Shown here: positions 1 to 10,644 of the stretch, in pieces
How the letters are laid out: each line of letters starts with the position of its first letter
Position numbering within the stretch: the first letter of the stretch is position 1
Assembly: GCA_964019335.1 (NCBI GenBank)
Contig: OZ025695.1
Coordinates: 62,001-126,000 of the forward strand
Direction of reading: 5' to 3'
From: Diplonema japonicum
Lineage: Eukaryota > Euglenozoa > Diplonemea > Diplonemida > Diplonemidae
Length of the DNA stretch: 64,000 nt
Position numbers and translations under genes: made by a program
Notes under the pieces: generated by a model
Told to the model about the DNA's origin: nothing
Seen by the model: the letters and a program-made list of their open reading frames with translations, nothing else
Databases searched by the model: none

Positions 1-14
1 CTTTCTTGAGTCAT
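1..14 (-). CDS. possible 5' end of a gene running off the window
   Basis: An ATG on the minus strand at 14 is followed by four open codons (MTQE) before the window ends. It lies downstream of the oxidoreductase gene on the same strand and is preceded by TTTAG then GCTATC, a plausible splice acceptor. With four codons nothing can be said about the product, and this may be chance. Confidence 0.15.
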
Positions 15-381
15 GATAGCCTAAAGCCAATGGCCTTTGTTCCTTTTTTCTTTTCTTCTTGTTTTTTTAAAGCGATTCCCAGCAAAGTAACTACGTGTGC
101 AGCCGCGCGAGGCACATTGAAGCAAATATTAATTTTACGGACCAAGGCACATATGTCTCATTTTTCTTTTTATTTTCTTCCAATTTTTTTTTTTGTACTT
201 CCAAGTGTGGGGAGGGAAAGAGAAAAATAGATTAAAATAAATAAGAGAGATGGGTGGAAAGAAAAATAAAATAAAATAAAAATGCAAGTTGCGTGCGAAC
301 GTGACTCTGCTTAACCGTAGCAGGGAAATACCCTTTTTTTTCTCTTCCTGTTCTTCTTTCTTTTTCTTCTTCTTCTTTATC
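15..381. other. intergenic spacer
   Basis: About 370 nt of A/T-rich, homopolymer-laden sequence follows the stop codon of the oxidoreductase gene. I see no coding frame with protein-like composition and no RNA gene. Confidence 0.6.
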
Positions 382-1692
382 CTACTCAAGGCTGACAGGG
401 TCTTCACCTTTGTATACAATTGTGACTTCTCTACCGCCCTCATCGAGAGAGATCCTGCCCGCCTCAAGAACTGCGGTCATCTGTGAAGTTGTGAACACCA
501 CGTGCCGTCATACCTTAAGTGTGCTGCGCCCAGTGGGCAGGTCGAAGTCATATGACTCAGGTGTGGCTTCCTCGTTGTTGATGGCCGTGGCTGCCTCCAC
601 GAAGCTCTCGAAGCTCAAGTATCCGTACCCATGCCGGCCGCAGTACCTCCCCTTCGCGTCGGCCTTGTTTCTGATGTAAAGCGGGTTCAAGGAAGCGAAC
701 CTTTCCCCATCAGCGCCCACGGTGTACCCGCGGTGGCATTGGTCGGCCGTCACCTCGCCCTTCTCCATCAGACAGAAGAACCTCTGCTGCGAGTGCACAT
801 CGGACTCCCCTGCCGTCCACGACGCTGTGTACACAGCAGTCCCCATCCCGCCTGCGTTGTTCTTCCACACCACAGTCAGGGTGATGGTGTCCTCGCACGG
901 CCTGCCAAGGATCTCCTCCGCGACACCTGTCGACGCCACCGCACGCACCGAGACAGGGACCGCAATGCCTGTCATGGCCCACACGTGGAAGTCGATGTGA
1001 TGGGAGTTCAGATAGTAGCTGATGTCAGAGCTGATGCCCGCCCATGCTTTGAAGGTCTGCAGCTGTAGCTTCGGCTGCGACATGTAACTTGTGAAGTGGT
1101 TGAACCTTCCGAGGTCCCGCATCCTGGCGCAGGCGTCGTTGTAGACGGGGTCGAAGCGCTTGTGCACCTCGACCTGCAAGAGAACACCCTTCTCCCTTGC
1201 CTTGTCGACGAGTGCCTGGTGCTCCTTGAGGGTCTTGACCACAGGCTTGGTGACCATGACGTGCAGACCCCTCTCAAGGGCGGCGAGGCAGATGTCGAAG
1301 TGCGTGTCGTCAGGTGTGAAGACGGAGCAGATGTCGCCAGGCTTGAAGGCCTGAAGGGCATCCAGGTAGGCATCGGGCTTGCACGCCACGTCCTCTGCTG
1401 GGAAACATTCAAAGTCGGTGGACATGCCTGTGAAGGTGATGTTCTTCTTGAAGTGGTCACGGATTTGCTGGAACTTTGGTCCGCTTCTGCCGCATAGTGC
1501 GATCCTGTCCCCGACTAGCCCCCTCGAGCGCAGGTCGAAGTGCACCACACCTACCACACCCATGCTTTTGTCACTCTTGCTGCCCCCCGACCCTGTCCAC
1601 CCTGTGGTGTACTCGCCTGTCCCGAACAGAATCGTATTCGGCACCTTCTTCGCCTTCTTCCCATTCGCCACCTCTGTGCTCGTCAGGGTCAT
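382..1692 (-). CDS. Gfo/Idh/MocA-family NAD(P)-dependent oxidoreductase
   Basis: Encodes 425 aa after removing one intron (481-513, 33 nt, GTATGA...CACAG). Near the N-terminus ILFGTGEYTTG is a Rossmann nucleotide-binding loop. The segment LHVMVTKPVVKTLKEHQALV followed by VEVHKRFDP is the Gfo/Idh/MocA core with its conserved E(H)K-type motif. Splicing replaces an early stop with the tail MTAVLEAGRISLDEGG, which fits the usual C-terminus of the family, so the intron is well supported. The start is the first ATG of the conserved frame; upstream in-frame sequence is low-complexity. These enzymes oxidise or reduce sugars, inositols or related polyols; the substrate cannot be told from sequence. 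No targeting peptide is evident, so it is probably cytosolic. Confidence 0.88.
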
Positions 1693-2574
1693 TGCTGCTA
1701 ACCTGTTGAAAGCTGCTTTTCTGTGTCGAATGCACAATAGGAATAACAATAGATGAGTGTCGTAAAAAGAAAACAAAAAATATATTTTTAAAATAAAAAA
1801 GATGGGGGGGATGGGAGAGGGAGACAATCACGTAAGAGACTGGGGGGGGGTTTCTTTTCTTTTTTCTTTCCCTTTTCTTTCCTAATTGACAAGGGAGGGG
1901 GGGAGGGGGGGAGGGGGGGGGGTGGGGGGAGATTATTCATCGGAGCAAATAAAACCAAAAAGAAAATGGAAAGAAGGAGGAAGCTTCTTTTTTTGTTTGT
2001 CGAAAACAAAGGTGGGAACCATCCGATAAAGGGGGGTGGGGGTGTTAGAAGCGACTCAACCGGAAAAAAAAAAGAAAACAGGATTAGTAGAGCATTAAAA
2101 GATTGTAACGAAGTGGGGAGGGGGGGGGGGGGGGTCAGAAGTCAGGATAAAAAAATATAATCGATAAAAGAATGCTCTGCGAAGCAGTTTCAGTAATAAA
2201 AAGAAAATGTAAAAACCAAGGAGTTATTACTTCTCATTGGTGCTTACACAAAAAAGAAGAGTTTTTGGCGGTTTGTTGTTTATGCAGTCGGGTCCTGCAG
2301 AAGGTTAACAATTAACAAGAAACAAGGAAAAGAGAACAGGTAGCAGGTAGTATTTGTTTTCTTTTTCCTTCCTCTCTTTTCCTTTTTTTTTCCTTGTTTT
2401 TTCCTTTTTTGTTCCTTTTTCAACCCGAGAGTTAGAAAAAAAAAAATTATGATTTTTCATTCGCAGGGTAAGTTTTCTTTCGTGGGAACAAGCAAGAAGG
2501 AAAAAAAAAAAAAGTATTTCTCTTTTCTTTTTTTTTTTCTTACACAAAAAAAAAAAAAAAAAAAAAATAAATAA
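1693..2574. other. homopolymer-rich intergenic spacer
   Basis: Purine-rich G and A runs alternate with T runs across about 880 nt. I find no supportable gene. The right edge is an A-tract ending in TAA, which borders the inverted-repeat element. Confidence 0.6.
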
Positions 2575-2819
2575 CGCTCTATATTCGCTAAGTGACCCAC
2601 CAGAACCCGCATTTTGAAGAGCTAAAAAAATTTCTAATTGCTTTTTCTAGGGCTGGAATGGATTTATTTGCGTCCGGGGCCCAATGTTCGACATATGGAA
2701 TTTTTTTTTGTAATAAAAATTTTTTTGGTGATTTGCCTTACTTTGTACTATACAAAATGAAGCAGCTCCGGTGGAAAAAACACGGCACAAGTGGGGTTCG
2801 AACCCTGATGAAAAAACCA

Positions 2820-2897
2820 CTGCGTCGGGATTCGAACCCGCGACTCCTGGAACAAGGGGGCCTGACAGGTGAGCACGGTAACCACTCTACCACACAG
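2820..2897 (-). repeat. tRNA-derived (SINE-like) sequence
   Basis: On the minus strand a good A-box (TGGTAGAGTGG) is followed about 40 nt later by a perfect B-box (GGTTCGAATCC). The outermost bases CTGTG and CGCAG can pair like an acceptor stem. The anticodon arm does not fold properly and the T-stem has only four pairs, so I do not call a functional tRNA. A second B-box (GGTTCGAACCCC) lies about 25 nt further downstream. The best reading is a tRNA-derived retroposon head or a dead tRNA inside the inverted-repeat element. Confidence 0.5.
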
Positions 2898-3298
2898 GAA
2901 TTCAAAACTCTGACCCCCCCATCTTTACTCAGGCATCCGGCATAGTGGGTGGAGTAGGTTCCCTTCTTTCCACACCAGATATCCTCCGCGATACACACTC
3001 ACGACGCGTCTCAGCCCATCAACACTGTGATGAAATAAACACAGAATAAGAGATGAGATAAAGGAGGTTCCTGTTCTGGAACGTCCTTGTCTACTTATCT
3101 CTACTTATCTACCTCTTTCCCTGTTCTCGAAGTCTAGTACGAGTTCCATTGTGGTGACTCGTCTTCCTCGGTCCGTCGTACTACTTCAGCTTCCTGAGCT
3201 ACTTGATAATGTCTTCTCCGTGCTTCATCATCAGGCTCCCGCTCACGTGCTTCTTCAGCTCCTACCACTCAGGTGGTGTGCATGAGCGTTTCCTTCCG

Positions 3299-3823
3299 TT
3301 ATCTGTTCCAGGGGTGCGTCGTGTACGTTTCTAGCATTCTCTTGTCCTGGAGAAGCTGGTCTCGCTTTGCCACCACTTCCAGCAGGTAGTACTGCGTCTT
3401 CCTCAGCCGGTGTTGGTGTGATCGATGACCAACACAGCATAATGATGAAAAGAAACTAGTACACTGAAGAGTAGGGGTCACCAGAAAAATCTGTTGTTTC
3501 TTCAGACGCTTGATCCACCCGAAGTAGAACAGCAGGAAGGGGAGGAAGGAGGTACTGATGTCTTCTTCTTTACTCGCGATCCTGTCCATCTGGAGTCCTC
3601 GTTGTCTGAGGCTCTCTGCTGGCTGGAAGGGCTTGCTTGGTCTTTCCCTTCGAGTTGCCCGTGTACTCTCAGGAGTAGGAAGTATTCTCCGGTCGTCGTC
3701 ACTGCTTGTTTCATAGTCTCCGTTCCGTTCAGGCTGGTCATCAAACCAGGGCACGCGGGTCAAGGATCTTCCAACGCAAACGTGACCGGTGATCGGTGTA
3801 ATTCCCACATAAGTACCTTCCAA
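3299..3823 (-). pseudogene. decayed open frame inside the inverted-repeat element
   Basis: A 174-codon open stretch on the minus strand is partly protein-like (an acidic Ser/Asp segment, then basic heptads) but lacks a recognisable domain. Overlapping short frames to its 3' side also look partly coding, as if frameshifts had broken one longer gene. It could be a remnant of an element-encoded protein. I cannot assign it to transposase, reverse transcriptase or integrase. Confidence 0.3.
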
Positions 3824-4291
3824 GCAGAAATAACTTCTGCCCCAAAGGCAACGTCACTTTCAAATGACTATGCCATTCCATTTGGACTGTACGTTGCCCT
3901 GTGGTGGACGGCGTAGACGCCCCAACTAGACTACTACTATGCCTTCGAAAATATTTTCGGCTGAACTACTGGTCAGGAAGATGCTGGCTTCTGGGATCGA
4001 ACCCTGTTAACCATGTTTTTCAAAGGGAAAAGTGCCCAGTTGCAAAAGTTTGGCAAAAATGGCCAAAACTCAAAATGGCGACTTCCAAGGTCATTTTGGT
4101 TGGCCCCCAATATTTTTTTTTTGGAAAATTCTTTTTGGAACTTCCTTGGAACTCACCGTTCTTTCATGTTCGACATATGGATTTTTTGGAAAAAAAAATT
4201 CAATGAACCTTTGGGCATTGGCAATTTTTCCCCTCTAGCCCCCTATAACCCCTTTGGGACATAGGGCGGGTCACTTAGCGAATATGGAGCG

Positions 4292-4355
4292 TAAAAAAAA
4301 ACAGTTCTCCCCCTTCTCTTTCTTTTTCTGACTTTCGTTCTTTTGATAACCACAC

Positions 4356-4388
<33 letters not shown>

Positions 4389-5190
4389 TGTATTTCGTGT
4401 TTTCATCATATTTTTGTTTGTACATGCCTGGTAGAAACCTGGAGAAATCGCTCCAAGATTTGGCAGGTCGAAGATAGAAAAAAGAGACTTTTCTTCTGCT
4501 CTCATTGCCCCCCCCCCCCCCCCCCCCCCCCCCACCCAATTCTCCACAGCCAAAACGAGCGACTGAACTGTTGTTACCTGTTGTATCCCATTACGAGCAG
4601 CTTATGCCTGCAGTCCACTCGGAAGTTCTGTATGCCAGAATGCACGATTTCTTTAACCACTAACACATAGGAGGACAAAGGGGGAAAAAAAAAAAAAGAG
4701 ATTTCTTATGTCCCTGGTTTTTTTAAGGCTAAATTGATCAGTCCCCTCCCTCCCCTCCGAACTCTTTTCGCTTTTACAGTATTTTAGAAAATTCATTTCG
4801 TAACGTTCGTCCCTTCCTTGTTCCGTTTTATTGCCATAGTTGAAAAAAAAAGGGGGGGGAAGGTGGAGAGGGAAAAAAAAAACCCCCCTGGGGAAATTCT
4901 TTTTTTTTTCTCTTTGAATTTTATTTTCTTTGTAAAGGAGGTAAAGGTGTTCCTACACCCCCCTCCCCCCCCATGACATTGCTGCAAAAAGAAAAACAAA
5001 AAAAAAACAAAAAAAAATCTCAGAAGACAAAAAAAAAAGGTTTAAAATGCGAAACTAGGGTCTCGGCTTTACGTTAGTAGTTTTTAAGACCCATACCCTT
5101 TTTGCCTTCCGTTAGCTATTCCCCCCCCAAAAGAAGTACTAAGAAAATCATTTAGATAATAAAGACCTGCAATGCTCCTATCACCTCCCA
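4292..5190. other. intergenic spacer with long homopolymers
   Basis: Contains A-runs, a C-run of about 26 nt (4508-4533) and mixed G/T/A runs. No coding frame or RNA gene is apparent. It separates the inverted-repeat element from the 3' end of the next gene. Confidence 0.6.
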
Positions 5191-7329
5191 CTACGTGTCG
5201 ATGTAGGTAGGCTGCTGTTGAACGTCTTGTTTACTAGAAAGAAGTGTTTGGAACTGGAGAGCTCTTCTGTTTCTTGCAGCCATTCGAAGCAAGCGGGACC
5301 GAGCGTAGACAGGGTCCAAATGTGCGGCATCGGTGCGGCATTGTGACATGACCGGCTTCACCTTTATAGGCCCACTTGAAGTAGAGGTCATGCTGCTGCA
5401 CGAGGTTACCTTGCTGCGCATGGACTGTGCCTGCGAGCAGGAGTCTATGCTTCTGCGTTGCGACCTATTTTCCGGGGGATCGATGTCGCTGACTTCATCA
5501 GGGTTTGATTCAGTATCACGTAGGAAGACTACCTTCCTCCCGCTCATCGGTGTGTCCTTTGTCTCTGAAAGGGGTGACGATGCCGACATCGATGTGCTTC
5601 CCATGAGCGCTTCGTCTTCCTGCTGCTCTTCCTCCCCAGCCGTGTAGCTCACCTCGCAAGGTACAAGCAGCTTGCTCGGCCCCTGGCGACGTTTTCTCCT
5701 GTCGTCCGCGCCTACCGTTCGTCTTCTCGAGTTTGTCATCGAAGGTATCTCATTGATGTCCTGCAGTTTCGGCTTCTTCGACAGATTGTTGTGATGCCTC
5801 CTCAGCGTGTCCTGCGAGCACAGCCCCCTCGACAGCCCTAAAAAGCAAAACCCGCACAGCGACACAGTCAGGTTTAGAAAGTCATCACGATTCCTCACAT
5901 ACAACCAATCCTTTACAGAAATGTAAGGATGCAGCTTGCGGATGAACCATGGTATCCCGGGCATGTCCGCGCAGGACCTTCCGCGGCTGCTGATGTTCGG
6001 GAGCGTCTCTTCTTTCTTTTCATTTCGGGCTTGTCTTTCATCCCACTCCTCGATGGCCTTGCTCAGCGCCTGCATGGGCCCTGTAAGCAAGACCCGCTCA
6101 TCAATATGTGCCAGCAAGCCCCTTTCTGTGTTCATGGGCTGTGTGAAGCTCTGAGCATCTACGGGAACAGCAGTCTCCTTATCGGTGTCGTTTGTCTGCT
6201 TCACAGGCTTTTCGCTGAGCTTGTACCATCTCTCTTTCATCCTGCGAAGTGGTTCTGACTTCCTTGTCCCTGTTAGCTGGATCTCATCGTACGAGCACAG
6301 CAGTGTGTGGTACGCCGTCTTGACGAGGTCCGTCGTCGCGTAGTCCTTGTTGCAGAAGGCACATATCTTGAACTCCTGTCCCTGTTGCGACTTGGAAGGG
6401 AGTTTTAGTTTGTTAGCAAGGTTGAAGTCCTGCGCGCCGCCTATTTGGACCGGCTTGGGTGCCAACGGGAGCCCTGTGGCAGGATGCTTCTTAACAGTCA
6501 GCCGCACGCTTTCGCACCACAGGAAGTGCAGCCGTGTCTCTGCGTCGAACTTGAAGTTGACTACCATGTTGGTGATGGCGACCTTTCCACACGCAATGTC
6601 GAAGAAGTGCGACACGATCTTCGAGCACACGGCCTGTATCTGCTCCAGGAGCTTCGCAGAGGTGAGTGGGTACTCATTGGAGTTCCTGAAGTCCCCTTCA
6701 AATGTCTCCGCCTTGTCGTACCTCGACACCTTCCCGCTTGTCAGCAAGTGCACGTTGGTCCTCCTCTCTACAAGACATACAGACTGACTCCACGTACATC
6801 GCACTAGGCAGTTGTTATAAGTGGAGCTGGTCGAGGGCTTCGGGTCCACAAACCCTTGTAGGATCCCGTTCTTATTTCGTGTGTGCAACAGAAAATGAGG
6901 TAGCTCCTCACGTGTGAGGTAGTGGATGTGGCTTGCACGAGTTCCTTCGGAAGTCGTCTCTGTCTGTGAGATGTAGTAGGCGACGATGTCGCTGCAACAG
7001 ATGGAGCAGGCCTTCTCGAAGTGCTTCAGGATGAGACCGATGCGGAGGGATGATGCTTTCTTTTTGTGGAAGCGTGGTGCCCTGCCTTTGGAAGAGATCT
7101 TCGTGAAGTACCAGCTTGTTGGCTTGTTGAACTTGAAGACAACTGTATCAGGTATCACGACCGCCAACCGTGAGGAGGTGTCCTGCTGCGTCCACAGGAC
7201 TTCAAAGATGTTGTCCAAGATCCCGTCGCCTTCGACATTCAGGAACTCTATCGACCCACGCTCCTTCTTGTCCTCCAGTTCGCAGTCCTCGTCCACCTCA
7301 TCGTCAAGCAGACCTGACGTGTTCCGCAT
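5191..7329 (-). CDS. unrecognised 712-aa protein with Cys-rich motif
   Basis: A continuous frame of 712 codons starts at ATG CGG AAC, the first ATG in the protein-like region; the codons before it have no ATG. The first two thirds look globular, with alternating beta-like segments and aromatic motifs (VFKFNKPTSWYF, NMVVNFKFDAETRLHFLWC). A central ICAFCNKDYA followed by YHTLLC could form a small Cys/His metal site. The last third is Ser/Arg-rich and probably disordered. It has no signal peptide or membrane segment. I do not recognise the family and assign no function. Its start lies 84 nt from the stop of the DNAJB13-like gene on the same strand. Confidence 0.75.
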   Translation of the reverse strand: MRNTSGLLDDEVDEDCELEDKKERGSIEFLNVEGDGILDNIFEVLWTQQDTSSRLAVVIPDTVVFKFNKPTSWYFTKISSKGRAPRFHKKKASSLRIGLILKHFEKACSICCSDIVAYYISQTETTSEGTRASHIHYLTREELPHFLLHTRNKNGILQGFVDPKPSTSSTYNNCLVRCTWSQSVCLVERRTNVHLLTSGKVSRYDKAETFEGDFRNSNEYPLTSAKLLEQIQAVCSKIVSHFFDIACGKVAITNMVVNFKFDAETRLHFLWCESVRLTVKKHPATGLPLAPKPVQIGGAQDFNLANKLKLPSKSQQGQEFKICAFCNKDYATTDLVKTAYHTLLCSYDEIQLTGTRKSEPLRRMKERWYKLSEKPVKQTNDTDKETAVPVDAQSFTQPMNTERGLLAHIDERVLLTGPMQALSKAIEEWDERQARNEKKEETLPNISSRGRSCADMPGIPWFIRKLHPYISVKDWLYVRNRDDFLNLTVSLCGFCFLGLSRGLCSQDTLRRHHNNLSKKPKLQDINEIPSMTNSRRRTVGADDRRKRRQGPSKLLVPCEVSYTAGEEEQQEDEALMGSTSMSASSPLSETKDTPMSGRKVVFLRDTESNPDEVSDIDPPENRSQRRSIDSCSQAQSMRSKVTSCSSMTSTSSGPIKVKPVMSQCRTDAAHLDPVYARSRLLRMAARNRRALQFQTLLSSKQDVQQQPTYIDT

Positions 7330-7413
7330 GTGTATTCTAAGTGATGTGGGGTGTAATGTATATAACGTCAATTACAACAGTCTTTTTACATCAGTTGAAG
7401 TAGGGCGGGGGGC

Positions 7414-8533
7414 TCACGCTTTTCCAGCGTTGCTGTTAAAAATCCTAGACACTTCCTTTTTCTGCCCTTCTGTGAGGTATGCGGGGAACCTGTTTGTTTA
7501 GTAAGTTTGCTAAGACGCCCATACGTGGTCTCGAAGCGCATGATGAGGTCACCCCACATGCCCTTCTTCTGATAGACTGGCATGCCCTCGCCCTTAATGA
7601 CCTTTGTGTACTGTGGGTGCACAACGTCGTTGATAAAGACGCTCAGCTTCCGGTTATCTGCAATGTATATAAGTCTGTAAAAATCTGGCTTCATACCCAG
7701 CGTCTGGACTTCGATGCTGAACCCGCAGAGTGCCTCTTCCAGCGTGACCTTATGTGTGTAGACGAGGTCGTCCCCTTTCCATGAAAAGTGAGTGTGTGGC
7801 ATCAGCTCTGTCGTGATGTAGACGTCCCCTCGCACGGGGTTTGCACTGTGCTGTGAACCTTTCCCTACGAACTTCAGCCTTGACCCGTCAGGGAGGCCCT
7901 TCTCTATCTCAAAGGCGATGACGCTTTCCCCATGGCTCGATACAACGTTCTCCCCGTCCATGTTTTGTTCTATTTTATCGGTCGGAACGGTGACAGCCCG
8001 CGAGGCACCGCTGAAGACCTCCTCCAGAGTACACTTAGCAGTGGTGTGAATGGGAGGCGGTTGGGGGGGGTTCCGTGCCACCCCTTGGTCTTTGGAGAAG
8101 AAAAGGTGTTTCATGCCTCCCGCAGAGTTGCCGATTACCTGTGTTGTGCATTAACGGTAAAGTACAATTCCTTCACCTACCTGGAAAGGATTCGCGACAC
8201 CGAAGAACTCCTTGAAAATCGCGTCAGGGTTGGCTGTGAAGGTGTACACGTCGCCTTCCTTGCCGTATTTCAGTCCGTCCTCACCGTACTCGTCGTACCG
8301 TGCCCTCAGCTTGGGGTTGCTCAGGACGTCGTACGATTCTGCAACCTGAAAAAAAAAAAAAAAAAAAGAGTTGTAATGTGCGGGGGGTAGCTTACCTGTG
8401 CAAAAGCGCCGCTATTGCTGCTCTCTGTCAGCTCCGGGTGGTACTTCAATGCCATTTTTCTGAATGCCTTCGCCACATCTTCATTTTGCGCGTCCTTCGT
8501 GATCCCCAACGTGTTGTAATAATCACCGTTCAT
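7414..8533 (-). CDS. DNAJB13: DNAJB13/RSP16-like type II Hsp40
   Basis: Encodes 330 aa from four exons; introns are 8346-8395 (50 nt), 8139-8180 (42 nt) and 7490-7524 (35 nt, with a TACTAAAC branch-site-like motif). Residues 1-70 form a J-domain, followed by a short linker and the two beta-barrel substrate-binding domains ([47 protein letters not shown]). The Hsp70-activating HPD motif is HPE (residues 32-34). Loss of this motif, together with the DYYNTLGIT start and overall layout, points to DNAJB13/RSP16, the non-canonical Hsp40 of axonemal radial spokes, rather than a general DNAJB1 chaperone. The third intron restores the family-typical [14 protein letters not shown]-terminus. Confidence 0.88.
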
Positions 8534-8817
8534 CTTTTTCTTTTTTTCTTCGTGGGGGAACCTGAACGATAATTATTTGGTTTAGAAAAAAAAGGGGGGG
8601 AAGAAAAACGCCCCTTCCTGACAATTTGTTTTATAATTTGTTTTACCCGTTATGTTTTTTTTTTTTTTGTCCTTGTATTTCTTTTCCCCGGTGATGAGAG
8701 ACATCTGAAAATGCAATGAGAGAGAACCATCGAACGAAGAAAGAAAGAAAGAAGAGGGGAAACTTGACCGTTGTTTTGTACGTGCCGGGTAGAAAAAAAA
8801 AAACCCCGTAAAAACAC

Positions 8818-8882
<65 letters not shown>

Positions 8883-8969
8883 TCAATTTCTCCGTTCCTT
8901 TAGACAAGTCAAAGACTCATTTACAAACAAAAAAAAAAACACTTTTATTAAAAAACACTCCTGACATTC
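8534..8969. other. intergenic spacer with 63-nt T-run
   Basis: Spacer between two same-strand genes, dominated by homopolymers; 8819-8881 is an uninterrupted T-run (A-run on the coding strand). I see no gene. Runs this long are prone to assembly length error. Confidence 0.7.
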
Positions 8970-10570
8970 TTACGCCATGACGCTCAGTGCCGAGGGTACT
9001 GGGAAAGGCTCGTGCAGCATAGACTGGTAAGAGGAGCTGATGGCCGAGAGCAGGAGCATGGTGAGGACACCTCGGAGGATAAGAAGGACGAGACCAAAAG
9101 TACCGATGATAAGCCCTTCCCAGCCGAATATAATAGATAAAATGAAGATGATCATAATACAGACGCCAAGGATGGTGGCAGTCGCGGCCGTGACCGGGTG
9201 TGACATATCTGTGTAGTCGAGCATCTCACGAGAGACTTGCACGTAGCTGCCGTGAATCAGGAGACACACAATGCGGACAGAGAGCAGCTCTACAACCAGC
9301 TCACTGTTGGGGTCCCACTTAAGATACTCATTTGTCGATGACAGGAATAGATCCAGCGTCCTATTGCTTTCCTTCAGCGCAGAGAAGTACTTCTTGCTGT
9401 TGGCGTATGACATCACCAGTGCCATCGACACCACTGGGCTGTCCTTGTAAGCGCTCGACAGCTCTAGGTATGCCTGTGTCGACTTGTCCTTGTCGCGAAT
9501 CCCCTGATGTGGTGGTTGTTGTATTGCTTTCAAAAATGAATACCTCGAAACCTTCATACTGTGCCCACACGCATCTCACCAGCAGCTTGTAGTGCATCGG
9601 ATGCTCGTCAATCAGGATCGCCTTTCGCAGCCACTATTATCGGGTTTTTTTTTAGGATTTCTTTTTTTCTTACCTCTCTCGCTTTGGTGTAGATGAATCT
9701 CTTCATGTTGACCAACCCCAACACGTGGAGTGCTATCGCGTTCGTTTCGTCCAGGCGGTGCGCCTCGAGGGCGGGCTCTTCCGCAAGCTGGTGTATGTGT
9801 TTGTGTGGCAAAAAGTGCGTACCTTTGGTTTGCTTGAATCAGCTGACAACAACGCTGCGAGGGCTGACAACACAAACGACTTCTGGTGTGTCTTGAGGTT
9901 GTCATTCCTGCTCGCCTTCTGCAGACTCGACACGAGGCCCTTGTCGCTCTTATTCGAGGACTGAAAGTTAAGGTTGCACAGAACGAGAGACGCGGATGCG
10001 TGAAGGCGCTGCTCGGCTGGCGTATCCGTGTTGTCGGCTTCAAGCATCCTGAGGAAATGAGGTGGGCAAGGGAACATACTGAAGGGACTTCCGGAGAGCG
10101 ACTTCTGCATGTTGGTACATGCCTAACTTCACACACGTGATCCCTACTAAGAAGTGCAGTGTGGGGTGTGGCGCAATGGACCGTGCATGTAAATACTGGG
10201 TAAGAGCTTCTTTGTGCCGCCGTTGTGCATCGAACTCCTCTGCTGAAGCCAATGCCCGTTTTTCTTCCAGCCCCCCCAGCACAGGCAGTTCGACGTCCAT
10301 TTTATGCCGCACCAAATGTGTGTTCCGTTCGGTCAGCACCAGCCTGTCCGACAGGGAGTCGATACTCCCCCCTACCAGCGATGCTTCGACAGTCGTCATG
10401 AAGCACGACAGCAGCAACAGGCACCGCAACACCGACTTAGATCCCTTGAATTTCATCACAATGTTGTTTATGTTCAGCGACTTGACTGCCTTCATCAGCA
10501 GGATGCAAAGCACGACGTCAAGAACAACATTCAAGACCGAGCATGACACGAACCACGCCCCCTGTACCAT
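8970..10570 (-). CDS. TPR-repeat membrane protein
   Basis: Five exons give 484 aa; introns are 10049-10079 (31 nt), 9788-9822 (35 nt), 9634-9673 (40 nt) and 9504-9543 (40 nt). Each restores an uninterrupted frame. The N-terminus has one or two hydrophobic segments (VVLDVVLCILLM, then VLRCLLLLSCFMTTVEASL); the second could be a signal peptide if translation starts at the internal Met39. The middle is helical with tetratricopeptide-like repeats (YLHARSIAPHPTLHFLVGIT, AEVALRKSL, TNAIALHVLGLVNMKRF). Near the C-terminus two hydrophobic helices (ILGVCIMIIFILSIIFG and GTFGLVLLILRGVLTMLLL) form a hairpin anchor. A TPR scaffold at a membrane is likely; the partner is unknown. Confidence 0.75.
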
Positions 10571-10644
10571 GTGTAGGGCGCCTGAGGTATTTTCAAGATT
10601 ACAACATGTGTCAAAAGGAGATATAAACAGTTTCTACTATACAA

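Larger units (their letters stand above)
2575..4291. mobile_element. 1.7-kb terminal-inverted-repeat element
   Basis: The left end (2575-2600) and the reverse complement of the right end (4266-4291) match at all but about two positions over some 26 nt; the shared core is ATTCGCTAAGTGACC. Both ends abut TAA (2572-2574 and 4292-4294), which could be a 3-bp target-site duplication as made by PIF/Harbinger DNA transposons, although A-rich flanks make a chance match possible. No transposase is recognisable. Inside are a tRNA-like segment (2820-2897), extra B-box-like motifs, a decayed coding frame, and the 12-mer TTCGACATATGG near both ends. It may be a non-autonomous DNA element that captured or was invaded by retro-derived sequence. 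Confidence 0.6.

Noticed and set aside
2820-2897. Functional class II tRNA gene on the minus strand
   Set aside because: A- and B-boxes are good, but the anticodon stem does not pair and the T-stem is one pair short; kept as tRNA-derived sequence only.
4508-4533. C-run as telomere or regulatory G-quadruplex
   Set aside because: It is a simple homopolymer among many similar runs in spacers, with no G-tract spacing or telomere-like unit.
8650-8980. Open frames of poly-Lys/poly-Phe across the long T-run
   Set aside because: They are translations of a 63-nt homopolymer with no codon signal on either side.
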